Positions 1 through 13,002 of a DNA stretch of 64,000 nt are shown here, in pieces. How positions within the stretch are numbered: position 1 is the stretch's first letter; every line of letters starts with the position of its first letter. This stretch comes from Bombardia bombarda (taxonomy: Eukaryota > Ascomycota > Sordariomycetes > Sordariales > Lasiosphaeriaceae): positions 1,240,001 to 1,304,000 of the forward strand of contig JAULSR010000006.1 of assembly GCA_030512295.1 (NCBI GenBank), given 5' to 3'. Below the pieces are notes generated by a model. The model was not told where the DNA came from. It saw only the letters and a list, made by a program, of their open reading frames with translations, and ran no database searches. Both the position numbers and the translations under genes were made by a program.

Positions 1-1976
1 TTCGGTTGGAAAGCATGCATGAACACATGTATTGGCCCGGTTTGTGAAAAAGAAGGGTGATTAATGGTTAGACCAAAGTTTAAATGTGAGTGAATGGGAA
101 TTTGGCGATAAAAATGAGCGACAGCGAGCGACACAGTTATGAAACTGGAAACTTGCGGATGAAGCGCCGGGATAAAAGCAGAGAAGCAAGGCAGCGGGAT
201 GTCTCTACGTGTTAAACAACGGAAAAAAGAAGACAAAATCAAACGGGGGATGCGCTGGCGCGCACACGATAAGGGTGGTTTTGCGAAAAAGTGCGACCAA
301 GCCGGCGACAAGGGCAGTGGAGGCTTATTAGAAATGGGACGGACGAACGAACGCGAACGAGCGATACCGTAGATTGGATCCACGGATCTGGTGGAGGGCA
401 CGGACGCTGGCGGACTGATTGGCCCCCATTGCTGCAATTCTTTTGAGGTCATCATCTCTCGCGGAAGACCCCCTGTCGTGTCTTCGTGTAACTTGACGCG
501 ACCCTGTCCATTGGAGGTAAAGTAACCATTTTGAAGCACAAGAGAAGCTCTTTCATCCACGTCTCTTCATTTGTTTATATGTCGTGAAGATGCATGTGGT
601 AGCTACTTATTTAACGCCAACATCCAGCTCGATCCTCGCTGCATAAAGGGTCGCACGCTATAAAACGATACCAGAGAAGTCGCGTTCGGTCTCCCGATTA
701 AATGACTGACAGGGACAGGGCTGACACGGGTGTCTCTGTCAAGGTGACGCTGGCTTGCATACGGTGCACAGACCGGTGGGAACACCCGTTTATTAGTTTT
801 GATTGGCATAAAAACCCCAGACATCTCAGCCAGCCGAAAGATCCTGACCGTATTTGTGTGTTGTATTAAAAAAGGGGCCTCTTGAAAGCCACTTCGTTGC
901 CCGCTCAACTTCCCTAGTGCCTGTTTGTTCTATCCATCATCTTTATTGAGATTGTGCTTCAGGATGTGCCGGGCGCGCCGGGTCAGAGTGGAAGAGAAAA
1001 AGCTGCCGTTGATTGCTGTCAGCCAAACGCATGGGTACGGTGGTGGGAATGGGCGACTCAGGTGTGCGGCATTCCCGAGCATCAGTCAGAGAGCAAACAA
1101 GACATCGAGTCACCCCCGCTCATTTAGTCCAAAATTTCAGAGATGGAGACGTCCTATTATTTCTGGTAGGCTAGCCTCTACAACCCTAATTCTAAAAGGT
1201 ATAATACGCCAGACAATACACCTGGCAATATGGAGTGACCAGTGAAGTGTGTACAAGGCAATAACTGTAAGCAAATAATTGCAAACGCTGAACAATACTA
1301 AACGCCGATATGGGGAACAGGTTGCTATCAGGCTCGACCTCTTCAATCTTCTCATCGTAGCCCAAAGCTCACCCATCAATCCCAAAGGAAGAAAAAGACT
1401 TCAACTCCCAGATCCTCCTCTACTTACCTCCTCTTGCTCTAGGTCGTCACACATTTCTCCTCTCAGTGTCTAGCAGTACCTCAAACCAACCCGACATCCC
1501 CAAGGGAGCGCTCCGAGCAGATTGCTCCTTCCAAAATCCAAAACTCAAAATCCAAAACTCAAAATCCAGTGCGCTAGGAGAAAAAAAACCTACCATCCCG
1601 CCTCGTTCCTTCCATTTTCCTGCCGATAAAGTCCGAACCCCAGAATCTAAATAATTAAGTAATAAAACGGCAGGCACACCTGACAAAACTCCCTCTGCTG
1701 TGCGTCTTCATCCTCCTTCCTGCCTTGCTGTTAAAACATTCCGTGTTAAGCATTCGCATCGTAAAGAAAATCGTTGTGCTCGGCTTCTTTTTCTTCAACT
1801 TCCAGCCCTGTCATGCCCTCTTCCATCTTTTCTGCCTCGTGCTTTCCCTCTACCACCTGCTCTGCCTCGTTTTCTCTCTCTACTAGCTGCTCTGCCAGCT
1901 GCTCCACCTCATCGTCTCTCTCCCTACCCATATGTCAGGCAAAATGATTGAGGGTGGTGTCATGAGGGGCAGCCGA
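1..1976. other. Gene-free flank
   Basis: No ORF here has recognisable protein features, and the ORFs present are short and overlap on both strands. A short degenerate repeat of the words ccaaaa / ctcaaaatcc lies near 1531-1568, and pyrimidine-rich tracts occupy about 1690-1925. The right end is the 3' flank of the transcription-factor gene that stops at 1977. Confidence 0.6.
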
Positions 1977-4900
1977 CTAAGCCGTGGGCGAGTTGATGTC
2001 CGGCATGGTCAAGTCCAAGCCCGACATCTGCTCAAGACAGAACTGCTGCTGCTGTTGTAGTTGCGCGTGGGATTGAGCCTGGGCCTGGACCTGTGCCTGT
2101 AGGTTGAGTTGTATCTGAAGCTGTTGTTGTTGCTGCTGCTGCTGTTGTTGCTGTTGTTGTACATCTTCCATCCAATCGATTCCCTGGCCGGCAGCGCCAG
2201 GATCGGCCTGATCAAGATTCCCAAACATACTCATATCCATGAACGTCTCGTCCGAGTTGCTGATTCCTTCGGCAGGAAACTGCAGCCACTGATCCCAGTC
2301 GAGATTGGCGGGCGCAGCTGCAGGTGTCATGTCCCAGTCGACACTCATATTTCTCTGGCCATCAAGAGTGGCCACGTCTCTAGTAGGTGCTGGTGTCGGT
2401 GCGCCTGCCGAGATGGGCGTCATTGCACGGGCGTTAGAGCCGTTACTACACTGCGGTGGCGAGTGCGCAGACATAGAAACCTGGCTACCGCGGGCGTCTT
2501 TCGACAGATAACTGCGTTCCTGGTGGTAGAGGCCAATTTCTGTTGCGTTCAGATAGGGCGCGTTGTCGGGCGGCGGTGTCGACGGCGCCTCCAGCATTAC
2601 GGGAACCACCCTTTGGGCAGCGTGTCTGCCGCCCATGGCCTTGGCCGCCATCTCTCGCTGCTGCTGCTGCTGATTCTGCAAAATATTCATCTCCGATGAC
2701 CTGGCTCGCGCGGCATTCAGAAACCCGGTTGCGAAATCGGCAGCTGCGTACATGTCCCTCAATCTATGCATTACCTTCATGCAGATATCAAAGTCCCGCT
2801 GAGCTCGCGCGATAATCTCATGGTCTGGGCTCTTCATGTCGATCAAATGGATGATCATAGCAGGTAGTATCACTGTCACACCAGTGGTGGGCATATACTT
2901 CTCCAATTGCAGATTATGCAGCTCATTGGCCATCTCGGTGATCTGGGCAGCGGCCTCGCGCACTCGTGTCCGAGATACTTCTTGGCTTTGGCCCGATGTA
3001 GGTGGCAACGTTTGCGCCGGCAGCGCAGGATGGAATTGCGGCCGGTGGAGGGCCGAGATGGTCGTGTGGTAGACCATATGGAGGAGGTTCCGCTGCACAG
3101 CCAGGATTGCTCCTCCGTTGAGGAGCTCGGTCGATGTCAAATGTCGACGCTGACAGCTAGGTGGCAACTGGCAATACCACTGATTCAGTTCCTCGTCAAC
3201 CGACTGGACAGTCCCCAAGTTATCGAGCGTCTTGTTGGGAAACATCATCATCGTGCTCGAGGTTGTGTTGTCGGCTCGCATGCCATCACGGCTGAGCACA
3301 GAGTATTGAGCCTTGAGCATATGACTGATACAAATGCACAACTTCGCTTTTGCGATGCACATCAAGGCAAGTTGCTTCTGCATTTCCGTGTCTCGGATGA
3401 TACTGCAGTCGGATCCGAGCAGCTGGTTTCCAGCCTCAAGTGCTTCAATCTCAAAGTCGCATTCTTCCACCATGGGTACATCGAAGTCTTCGTCTTTAAT
3501 ACGAGTCGGCCGCCGCATGCCAAGAGCAATCAGACGATCTCGCATGAAGCATGACCACCATATGCGCTTCCAGAGCTTCTGCTTATGTGGTGGCATGTTG
3601 GTGTTGGCCGGATTGCGGTGGAGGCCAATGGTGTGTGCGAGTGAAATGGCAACTCCCATCCAGTGCCATGTATCCTTCTGATCATCCGGCGTTTCGTACC
3701 AGTACGTCATGAGGAGCAATGCCTGAACGAGAATAAGGCGATCTATCTCGTAGTCGAAATCATACAGCAGCTACTTTCTGGTCAGCAACAACAACACCCC
3801 ACGCCACACCATCACGGGACGGTACACACTCTAGTTTTTGTGAAGAAGATCCTGCGAGCTTCTCTCCGGCTTTGGAAGCCAGCAGCCTTGAGATGCTCCT
3901 TGTCCACAAAGGCGGTGGCTGCAAACATGACGGCTTGGTACAGAAGCAAGCTCACTTTTCCCTCTTTTCCGCCACCGATGGTGTTGAGGAAAGCATGCAG
4001 TTCCAGCAAGGGCATGTACGGATGGACGTATTCTACATATGCCTTGAGGAGGGCATTCTGAAGCTTCTGGTCTGGGAGCGTGAGGGCACCCTTGTCATAG
4101 AGAAACTTAGCATCTTCAGGCAAGATCTTTGTCGGAAGCGGTTGAATGAAATTGGGGAGCTGCGTTATCGGTTGCTGTTGTTCCTGGACTTGGTGCGAAA
4201 ACCTCATGCCGCGAGGATCCTGAAACAAGCCGGTTTGGTTCATAACAGGATTTGGCCACACTCGCAAACTGGAATGCTCCAGTTTGGACAGCAGGGCTGT
4301 CGGTTGTTCGGCATGATAACCGGTATTTTGTTGTTGATCTGTCAAGGCATCTCAGCTTCAGGTCGAACATGGATCGATTCATTTGGCACTCTCTTTGGCA
4401 TGTGATTGTTGGGGGTTGAACTAGATCGTCGGCTTGCCAGCCGATTGGATGGAGCCAGCCTACCGGGATGTTGGAGGAATGTCGGGGGGAGGGGCAGAAG
4501 CCAGACTTACACATTACTGGCTGATGAAAGCAGTCCAAAGAATCAGGCAGTGGGAGTTGATGGTTCATACCAACTTGTTGTATGCTGTTCATCGGCATAG
4601 GGCTGGTCTGTCTCGCCAGGTGAGCGCTGGTGGTGCTGATGGGATTGGCGCTGTTGAGTACCTCTACAGGCATGGACTCGGCAGTCGACATCAAGGGCGG
4701 TATCATTGAGCCGAATTTTCTGAGTGAAACGCAGAGTGTCAGTATTGTGCTTCTGAAAAGAAGTTGCGAACAGGACTGGACTTACTTCCTCCTCCGGCTT
4801 TCTTGAACGACGCATACAACTTTATCCCACCTACAGTTCCCGCAGGGCGAGCCTTCCACCACGTCACATCGTACCTTTCTGGTTCTACACGTGACACACG

Positions 4901-5117
4901 CCCGAGCAGCACGTCGCTTGGTTGCTTTGCCCGCAGCCCTTGTGTTAGGTCTCTTGGGCTTAGGAGAAGCCGTCTGGCTCTTGCCTGCTGCTGGTGTATT
5001 TGCCGGTTGGCGCGGTGTAGCGGGTATACTTGGGCTTGGAGACATTGAACTAGCAGCCGCCATCTCTACTGGCGAAGCCAGGGAAGACCGGCTACCGTGG
5101 TCGATGTTTTCTTGCAT
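1977..5117 (-). CDS. Zn2Cys6 transcription factor, CTF1-beta/FarA-FarB-like
   Basis: Likely regulator of cutinase, lipase and fatty-acid catabolism genes in the nucleus. I read four exons: 5117-4786, 4719-4511, 4350-3830 and 3770-1977, which join in frame to 951 residues. The start is the ATG at 5117, because the upstream in-frame extension begins only with TTG. The zinc cluster has Cys74, 77, 84, 92, 95 and 102 (spacing C-x2-C-x6-C-x7-C-x2-C-x6-C) in a Lys/Arg-rich context. The middle region begins with a stretch reading VHPYMPLLELHAF, followed by the fungal-specific domain with LLLMTYWYETP and RIWWSCFMRDRLIALGMRRP. The last is a hallmark of the cutinase transcription factor 1/Far family. 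The C-terminal about 100 residues are Gln-rich (poly-Q near 2110-2160). Family assignment is firm; the choice between alpha and beta (FarA and FarB) paralogues is not. Intron 2 has two in-frame acceptors 12 nt apart. Confidence 0.87.
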
Positions 5118-8091
5118 CTTGACAAGCTTAGAAGACAAGACAAGATTCTCTCGGTTAGGAGGCGGGTGACTGAGGACCGGTTGGTCGGTCTTATAGCTGT
5201 GGGATCAGGCTTGCCAGATGGCAGAGATCACAAGTGAGAGAGATAAGACGGGATGATTGTCGTTGTGTAGTTGCATGTGTGCGGGCGTTCGGAGGAGAGG
5301 CAAGTAAAGTTCAGACAAAGTTCTGACACCAAAAGAAACAACAGCCAGCAGCAACTACCTTGATGAGATGTTGTGGGGGGCGGGAGGGCGGCGGAGACTT
5401 ATTTAATAAGTTCAGCGGTGTTCCTAGATAATGAAAGGTACCATGTAAGAGCCCACTTAATGAACATCACAGGTACTCGCATGTACAAAATGCCTCGACG
5501 ATTGGTTTTAACTGATGGAGCACTGGGGTCTAGGCTAGGAAACGACAAGGCCTTGTCACTGCTTGCTGGTGCGGGTAGGAGCTACTACCAACACACTACT
5601 CGACAATATGTCTACACTGGTAGTCATATCACGGCTTCTCCATCGTCCTGTGGCTTTACCACAATATGCGATGACCTAGCTAAGGTTCTGCTTCTCATAT
5701 TTCCACGAGGCGAAAAAGGGGCAGCTCGAGAGGGGGATTGGGTTTGGAGGACCAGGTATCCGTATTGATTCCCTGCGTTGAGATGTCCCAAAAAGAATGG
5801 CATCCACGCGGGTACGCCACAACACTTGGGTGCAGAAAGCTCACATGTCATGGCCGTGCCTGATTCTTTCCTTCCCTAACAGGCCCCTGCAGAGAGCCCT
5901 TCACCCGAACCCCAGCTCTTCGATGAGCGATGATGGATCCGATGATGGGACCCGCTTCTTCCTAGTCCATTTCAGGTCCCTGCTCCCGCGTCAGAACCGT
6001 GGCTGCAGCTGTCTGATTGGCTGCCGCAAGCTGGAAAGCACGCCAACTGCCCCGCCTGGAGCCCTCCATAAAAACTGGAAGCATGTACCTATCGATGTAC
6101 GTGGTACAAGATATGATCGATTGCTGATCGCCCGCAGTCGCACTCGCACACCTACTCAAAGCGGCTCTAGCCATAGGATTTGACCGTTTTTCCAACACCA
6201 CTGAGCTGCAGGTACGAAAATACATGGCTGTGGTTTTTGAAGCACAGGACATGATGAGCCGCGCAGGCAGCAACGACGAAGGCTACCCTACCCAAATCTT
6301 CGAAAAACTATTTGACGAATTGCCAAAAATGTTCTACGTATACGAATACCGGTACATCAACTGTCCCAAACACTAGCCTCCCGCAAAAAACGGTCAATCC
6401 CCGATAACCCCCGGTCGTGTCAGGGGTGGCCAATTACCAAGTCAGAATGGCTCCGGTCAGCTGCTCGCCTTCACCTTGCTTGGTGCGAACAAGGACCCCT
6501 GTCTTGTGGGGGAGACAGCGTAGCGATCTTTTTGTTGCAAGAATTCACGTGTCAAGGAACGAGGATCACCAGCAGCCAGCAAACAAGAGGAATCAATCCG
6601 TGAGTGATGGATGTTTGTGTCGCGTGTCCCTAACAATTTTGCCCATTGCATTTGCCTGGCCACCCATCGAAGCACGGGAGACAGACCAAGACCCGATACT
6701 ATGCGAATTGCCCTTTCGCCATCGACTGCTGAGGTGGGAAACGGCAGTCGAGTTGGCGTTGGGTTCTGGCGAATGACGGGACGGCAAAGATAGGTAGGTT
6801 GGCCGCTTGTCCGAACACCAGCGAGCATCTATCCTCTTGGCCGAACATGTGTCGAAACCGAGACTTCTCCGCCTTCCGCCGACCGACGACGACGTTTGGC
6901 TGTTTGGCTGCCGCTTCTGCTGCTGTTCTGTACTACGACCAAAAAGGGAAAGAAGGGAAAGAGGACAAAAAAACCTCCGCATCCAACCGTGCGCGCGCGC
7001 TCACCCCCCTGGACACACTAACCAAACCCAGGAATAAATTCGGCGAGCTACGTACTATTTTTACTACTATCGGATATCCACTGCCGTGCATGCATGGGAA
7101 TTCGAGATGCGGGTTCGAAAGAAAGGGGCCGCTTGGTTCTGAAGATTACGTGCTCACTTGTTGTGACTGCCGTCGCTCAAAAGAACCAGCTCTCGCCGTG
7201 ACAAAACAAAAGTACGTCTCCGTTGCAGCAGTGAAACGGGACCGGGCTCATAGAGAGAGAGAGAGAAGAGACGGAAGGGGCTACTGGACAACACCGGCGG
7301 TCAGAAAAATGAGGAAGGAGATAGTGTTGTTACTTTGAGCTCGGCGACGAGCTCTGCTTCGAGTCAGGACCTGACTTGCTGGCCAAAACTCGATTGGGGA
7401 TGCAAGTGGGACCGCCGACCCGTTGCAGGTTTCAACGCTGACTGACTTTTGTGTATGGCCCACCACTGAACTCCATCGTTTCCTCTACCCGCTCTCTTCG
7501 CGTTTACACAAATTAGACGCGGCGAGTACTACTTACTAGTTATATTCTTCAAAGACTTTAGGGGCGGTATACGGAGCGGGACTTGGCTGAAGGGGGCTAA
7601 AAATGTGGGCTGGACTTTTCTAGACCAGAACTGCCTGCTGAGGTTCTGTCTATCTAGTCTAGCGCATGCAATTGGAAGCAGCAAGCCAGCAGCAGCAAGA
7701 CAAGAAGAGCCTCTTGGGTTGTTATCGCCACCTTATGCCAAGAGCTGACAATCCGGGTTTCCACGATGATGGATGGCAGCGACTGACCGGCCTTTCCACT
7801 TTGAGATGCCGCCGCATCATGAAAAATGACCCGACTCCAACTACCATATTATCATTACCCAGCAGCCAGGGCGAAAGAGCTGCACATCAAGATGCGGGGC
7901 CAGCTTGGCTAGCGACCGACTTGGTTCGCAAGAGGAAAAAAACCTAATGGCGTATTGGAGTCCCCCGCTGCCAATATCCCACCCCCGCTCCCTCTCCGCA
8001 TATTTCGATGCCCTGTACGGGGGAGCAACAAGACACTTACTTAGCTTGTCTTAGCTTGGTAAACCCCGTCCAGGTCCGCTTGATTGCTTCT

Positions 8092-8114
8092 CCAGCTCCA
8101 GCTCCAGCTCCAGC
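8092..8114. repeat. (CCAGCT)n short tandem repeat
   Basis: About four copies of a CCAGCT hexamer in the gene-free interval. No function is inferred. Confidence 0.8.
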
Positions 8115-8294
8115 TTCCGTTCTTTTCCGGGGTCGCCAAGCCATGTCCTTTGTTTAACTAGGACTCAAACATAGTTGCGCTGTAAAGAATAGGACTAGAG
8201 AGCACAAGACTGTGGACGTGAAAGATGCAAGCTACGAGATCCAACAAGCCTAGACCCTTTCACCCAGACAAAGTCGGAGTGTGGACTGCCCAGC

Positions 8295-8326
8295 AGCAAT
8301 AAGCAAAAGCAGCAATAAGCAAAAGC
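8295..8326. repeat. Perfect tandem 16-mer, two copies
   Basis: The unit agcaataagcaaaagc occurs twice back to back (8295-8310 and 8311-8326). It looks like a replication-slippage duplication. No coding function is seen. Confidence 0.85.
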
Positions 8327-8589
8327 CATGGCCTGATCGATGCTTGGAGAAAGAGGACGTCCGTGGATTTGATTGGTTACCAAATGTTCGTCTTGACAGA
8401 CCGGGTCCGTCGCAACTGTGGACGACACACCGACCTGTCCATCAAAGTCCTCAGGTACAGAATACAAGGTGGTCGCATCATCCTTTCCACCGATATACGG
8501 ATGCATGGGACATGTATGTACGGTAAAAGCCTTTAAACAAGGTGGTGGCGGCGGTGGCGGCGGTGGGCCAACTCGTCGATACAATCCAA

Positions 8590-8760
8590 ATCTTCAATTT
8601 CCACGGCCAAAGAATGTTTGTCAGCACCGAAAATCTGCTTGCAGATATAACATCATATCCTCTATTCAGCAGAGCCTTTTTTATTTCGTCAAAATTGGTC
8701 GTTTTGTCGTGAAGTTGGAAAGTTTTGGTCAGGATCCTTGTCCCAAGAACTAAATTAGGG
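8590..8760 (-). pseudogene. ORF fragment A of a diverged inverted pair
   Basis: A segment on the minus strand, inside a 120-codon open frame (8840-8478), encodes KTFQLHDKTTNFDEIKKAL followed by an N-R-rich stretch. The plus-strand segment at 9165-9310 encodes the clearly related KTFQLNERTTDFDEIKTAL in the same register, without gaps. I do not recognise the family. There is no signal peptide or known motif, and the flanks diverge quickly, so I treat it as a duplicated gene fragment or a piece of an unknown element rather than an intact gene. Confidence 0.4.
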
Positions 8761-9164
8761 TTGATTGGAATTGTTAAAGATCTAGGGTTGACAAACTGCG
8801 TGTGTGCGGAGCGACGGCGCCCCCCGTTTCGAGATGTCATGATCTAACGGAGATGGACAAGAATATGGGGGAAATAATGATTAAATCGATGGCTCAGCCA
8901 CTGCAAGTGGATGGTCTGCACTACCTCCCAAAGAATACCTATGTATCCACGCCAAGGGGGATTGATTGAGTCATCGAATCGGCTCTACACGCATCAAGTA
9001 AATGAACAACCAAGAGGAAACGAAACTCAATTCAAAGGTCACGCCACACACTTCGTGTGTGGCTTACTTACTCAAATACCAAGAGATGGCTTGAAATGCC
9101 CTCACCTCGCTGATAGTTTGCAGAGTACAATCCGGCCCTTGCGAGTTCGTTGGCGTGGTCCAAA

Positions 9165-9310
9165 GGACAGGGGTCCCGGCCAAAACTTTCCAACTTAACG
9201 AAAGAACGACGGATTTTGACGAAATAAAAACAGCTCTGTTCAATAGAGAGTGTTTGATTATATATGCAGGCGAATCTTCAGGCGTTGAGAATGATTTTCT
9301 GGTCGTAAAA
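9165..9310 (+). pseudogene. ORF fragment B of a diverged inverted pair
   Basis: Partner of the fragment at 8590-8760, in opposite orientation and about 400 bp away. Two runs of roughly 17-18 identical bases (in the CCAAAACTTTCCAACTT and TTTTGACGAAATAAAAA blocks) anchor the alignment. The open frame (9155-9403) begins with a non-standard codon context and ends near 9403. Substitutions between the copies are often conservative at protein level (His/Asn, Asp/Glu, Lys/Arg, Asn/Asp), which suggests past coding constraint. Function unknown. Confidence 0.4.
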
Positions 9311-12300
9311 CTGTTGCAAAATGAAGGTTTGACCCGCACCCTAACTCCGGTCAGAGGAACCACGCTAACGAACGAACCAGGGCTGGATTGTATTATTAAA
9401 TAGGTACCTCTGGATACATACTACCAACTACCTTATGGATCAAACAACAGCACGCAGCCTTCGGTGGACCTTTGCAAGCGGGATCGTTCCTTTTCTTAAT
9501 ATAGTGTCGTACCTTTTATCCACTAGACACAACGCGTGGTCGCGGGACGAGATGAGTAAGACACGTAATTGACACGCTCATTCATTCCTAAGTTGATAAT
9601 ATCGCAAACGCATGGTTCCTTGAGCGCCCTACTCCCAGTTAAGTCATATTTCTTCTTGCATTACTTCAGTGTTTTACTTACTTACAAGTTCTTGTCACTC
9701 TGCCAGAAGACATGCCATCACTTGGAGAACTCACTTTAATCTCACTACAGGATCTTTGCGCTGCATATCGATTCAGAAAGATATGTGACTGCTACATATC
9801 AGAGAGTCCATACCGTTCCATGGCAAGCGTGGCGCCGCCGTCGTAAATAAGCTGCGGCTCTGAAGCAACAGCTTAACTTCACTGCCTTGCACTAAATACT
9901 AGGTTCCTGAAAGTAGACCACCTTATCCAATTTGTGAAATATGGTCCCATCAGAGTGGCTGAAATCCACTGAGCTTTGCGCCCCCGGCCCCTTCCCTCTT
10001 ACGCTTTCCATAAACTCTAACCACAGACCACAGGGCGGCCACAAACCACTAGCAGACATCACGGTTGAGATGACCCTTTCTTCTACGAGAATCTAAAGAT
10101 AGAAATTTGACAGTAAAAGCAAGTGTAAATGTTGGTGACCCTTGGTAGTGTATGACCAGTGATTACTCAACGTACCAAAAATAGAGTCAATAAGAACATG
10201 CCAAGGGTACCATACCCATGATCATCACGAGCATGACTATGACTCGTATTATCAACGCGACCAGGCTACCACTATTCAAAGTCGTAGGTCCACAGAGACC
10301 CAGTAATGAGAGTTTTAAGTTGAACTTCAAGCCTGTATACGGATTGCCCTGCATACAAACAACGGTACGGCGATGATCTTAATACGAAGTAGAACTAGAT
10401 AGCATCTGGGTCTAGAACCGTTACTTCTGACGTACCTACCTAGAGTTTGTGAACGTGAACGTCAACGCCGGTCCTCGGCGAGATTCAGTTGCCCTGTCTC
10501 CTCAGTCTCGCCAAAGAAGTAGACTTGCAGATGACAGCTCGCGCATATACTTACCCTCAACTCGAGCTTTAGCATCTACAAACACACATGTTCAAGTCCG
10601 ACTTCTGTGCTCTTCCAAGACGATACTTATCACGACAGTGGATGGAAGGCGGTAGCCAAGCTCGTTGGCTAAAGAAAGAAAAGGCGCACTGCAAGGTGCC
10701 TATCATACCTACAAACGTCCTCTGCACGTCCAATTCCAAACCGAAAGGAATGCTGGGAAGGGGATTCCATTCTCCATTCAAAGGTATACTCTATGTATAA
10801 TCTTGAAACTCCTGAGGGCATTTTCAGTCCAATGTTCGATAATAAAGTGCGAATAGAACCCCATAACTGGGTGTTTAAGGGGGTGTTTGGTACTTTGCAC
10901 GAGCATTTTTTTTGTTGCCAGCGAGCCAGGTAAGCTCCCCAACAGGATGCTGGCCGTATCTAACCCACTGATAATAGCAAAATGTGCCGATCTTGAGTTT
11001 CCAACACCCCTCTTGGGGGTCTGACGCCGTGGTGTGGTTGGTTCACAGGACAGTTGCTTTGCTGCCACGAAACTATGTAATTACACTCACATGTAGTTTC
11101 TCTTCGGGTCTACGCAACTCGAAACTATGGAGCTGTTTAGGTTCTTTGCGAGCATGAAGTTAAATGAATTTGATAAACGAACCCACGTGTCGACGATGAT
11201 GGTGAAGAGATGTCGTCAGATGCTCTGTCAGAGGAACTCTTCAGGTACAAGCTAAGGAGATAGACGTTCATAGATCTGCAGTGTTTGATAGGTAATCCTA
11301 ACCGCATTCATGTTAGCTATCGGCAAGGATAAAGAATCAATGGCTTGTGAAGGTACCTTACAAGTTTGACTGAGTCTTTTCATTCAGGAAAGACTTTGCG
11401 AATGTGTGAATACAACTTGTTTAGTGCCTAAAATTGTCAGAGCAACTAATCCATAGTAATCTGTAAGTGGGTGGTTACTCACATGTTAGATAAGCGTCAA
11501 GTGTCTGTTAGAAACGAGACAAGTAATGCAATCACAGGTAAAATAATTATCCAACGCGTGACCGAGTATTACCGTTCATAACCTCGCTTATTCGGTATTG
11601 ACACCAGCATGTGAATGGCGTACTTTCACATACATAAGCCTATCTTCCCTTTCGACTTGACCACTCCGTTCTCTCGCCCGTTCCTGTTCTGTCCGCTTTC
11701 TTACCGCCTCCGAGCGTTTTACAATCTCTGTATCATCTCTGTATCACCAATTTCTTTCGTCTTCCAAGAAATCAATGTTCTCAACTCAACCAGAAGCAAG
11801 TCTCATATATCCTCAGTTCGAACATCGTCATCAAGGACCATCAGCCTTGTCTTCTTAGTATTCGTCCAGTCGTAAGCCACCAGACCAGGTCGACCGATCA
11901 CCATACCACGTGGCTGTCAACCTCAGCTTTTTTCCTCTAGGCAGCCATCACCTAACACTTTAAAGTTCACCTACTAATAACATCCACATAGTATAGTAGT
12001 ACATAATGGCGCTTCTATCACAAGCCTAACTACCCAATGTACCATTCAGACCTTACCAGGCCAAAAATCCACGTGCTTACCCATTCATCCATTCCCACTG
12101 CTGGATGCTTGGGACAGCTGATCACATGATTGACGTAGGCATTCTACCATCATGAACTACCTATGGGAGAACCTGGAAAGTCACTGGTACTTACTGAGTC
12201 CCTTTTACCTTGGTCCTTACGTTACTCCTTACCATAGTCCTTCTGGTGGGACCACTTTCCAGACCAGCTCGCAACCCACACCGATGTGTTTGTGGATACA

Positions 12301-12957
12301 TGCAGGTTTGCGGAGGTCGCGATGGCGGTTGCGAATCAACAAGCCTTCGAGAAAGTGCATCCTGTGGCCGGATCGTTTCTCCTCCCCTCCGATGGACCTC
12401 ACCTTCATATGCCAAAAGCCCGCGGCCACAAACAAACACCATCAAAACAGGAACAAGCTACTGAGGCATGTCAAGGAGGAGATGTCCTCAAAAGCATCAA
12501 TACGCCACCGAACTTTTGCCCTTGCCTATCCACATACCCACACATACCACAGAAGAGGGAGGCAAACCAAGAGAAAAGGGGATATCATCACGAACCGTGG
12601 GTAGGTAGGTAGGTGCATACATACAACCTCAAAGAGTATCAGCAACTCGCCGAATTTTTGCCCTTCCCTGCCCACTTGCCCATTTATAGATATCCACACA
12701 TACACACATACAACATACGGAAAGAGGCGGATCAAAGAAGGAGGAAGCAAACCAAAAAAAAAAAAAGAAGTGCCAACACGCCCCGCCCAGTGGCGAGGCA
12801 GATGGAATTGCAAAATAAGATGCCAAGATATCAGATCAGGCCGGCCCCATTTCTTCACCGTCACAGCACATGCCACATATCATACTCACTTCCCCAAGTA
12901 ACGTCCACCCCCATCTATGCCCTCCCCCTTCGGTCTCAAGCCGTCACCTCCCAGCAG

Positions 12958-12985
12958 CACCACCACCACCACCACCACCACCACC
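12958..12985. repeat. (CAC)n microsatellite
   Basis: About nine CAC triplets just downstream of the peroxidase stop. If the frame of that gene is restored through its G-run, these would encode a Gly-rich tail ending at the TGA at 12944-12946. Confidence 0.85.
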
Positions 12986-13002
12986 CGCGAGAGCATAAAC
13001 AC

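Larger units (their letters stand above)
5118..13002. other. 7.9 kb gene-free interval
   Basis: The left part is the 5' flank of the CTF1-like gene. No intact gene is recognisable. It contains the related ORF fragments at about 8.59-8.76 and 9.16-9.31 kb (listed separately), several short tandem repeats, and TAGG-type tetranucleotide runs at 12599-12614. Base composition looks mixed rather than strongly AT-rich, so there is no clear sign of RIP-degraded transposons by eye. Confidence 0.5.
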
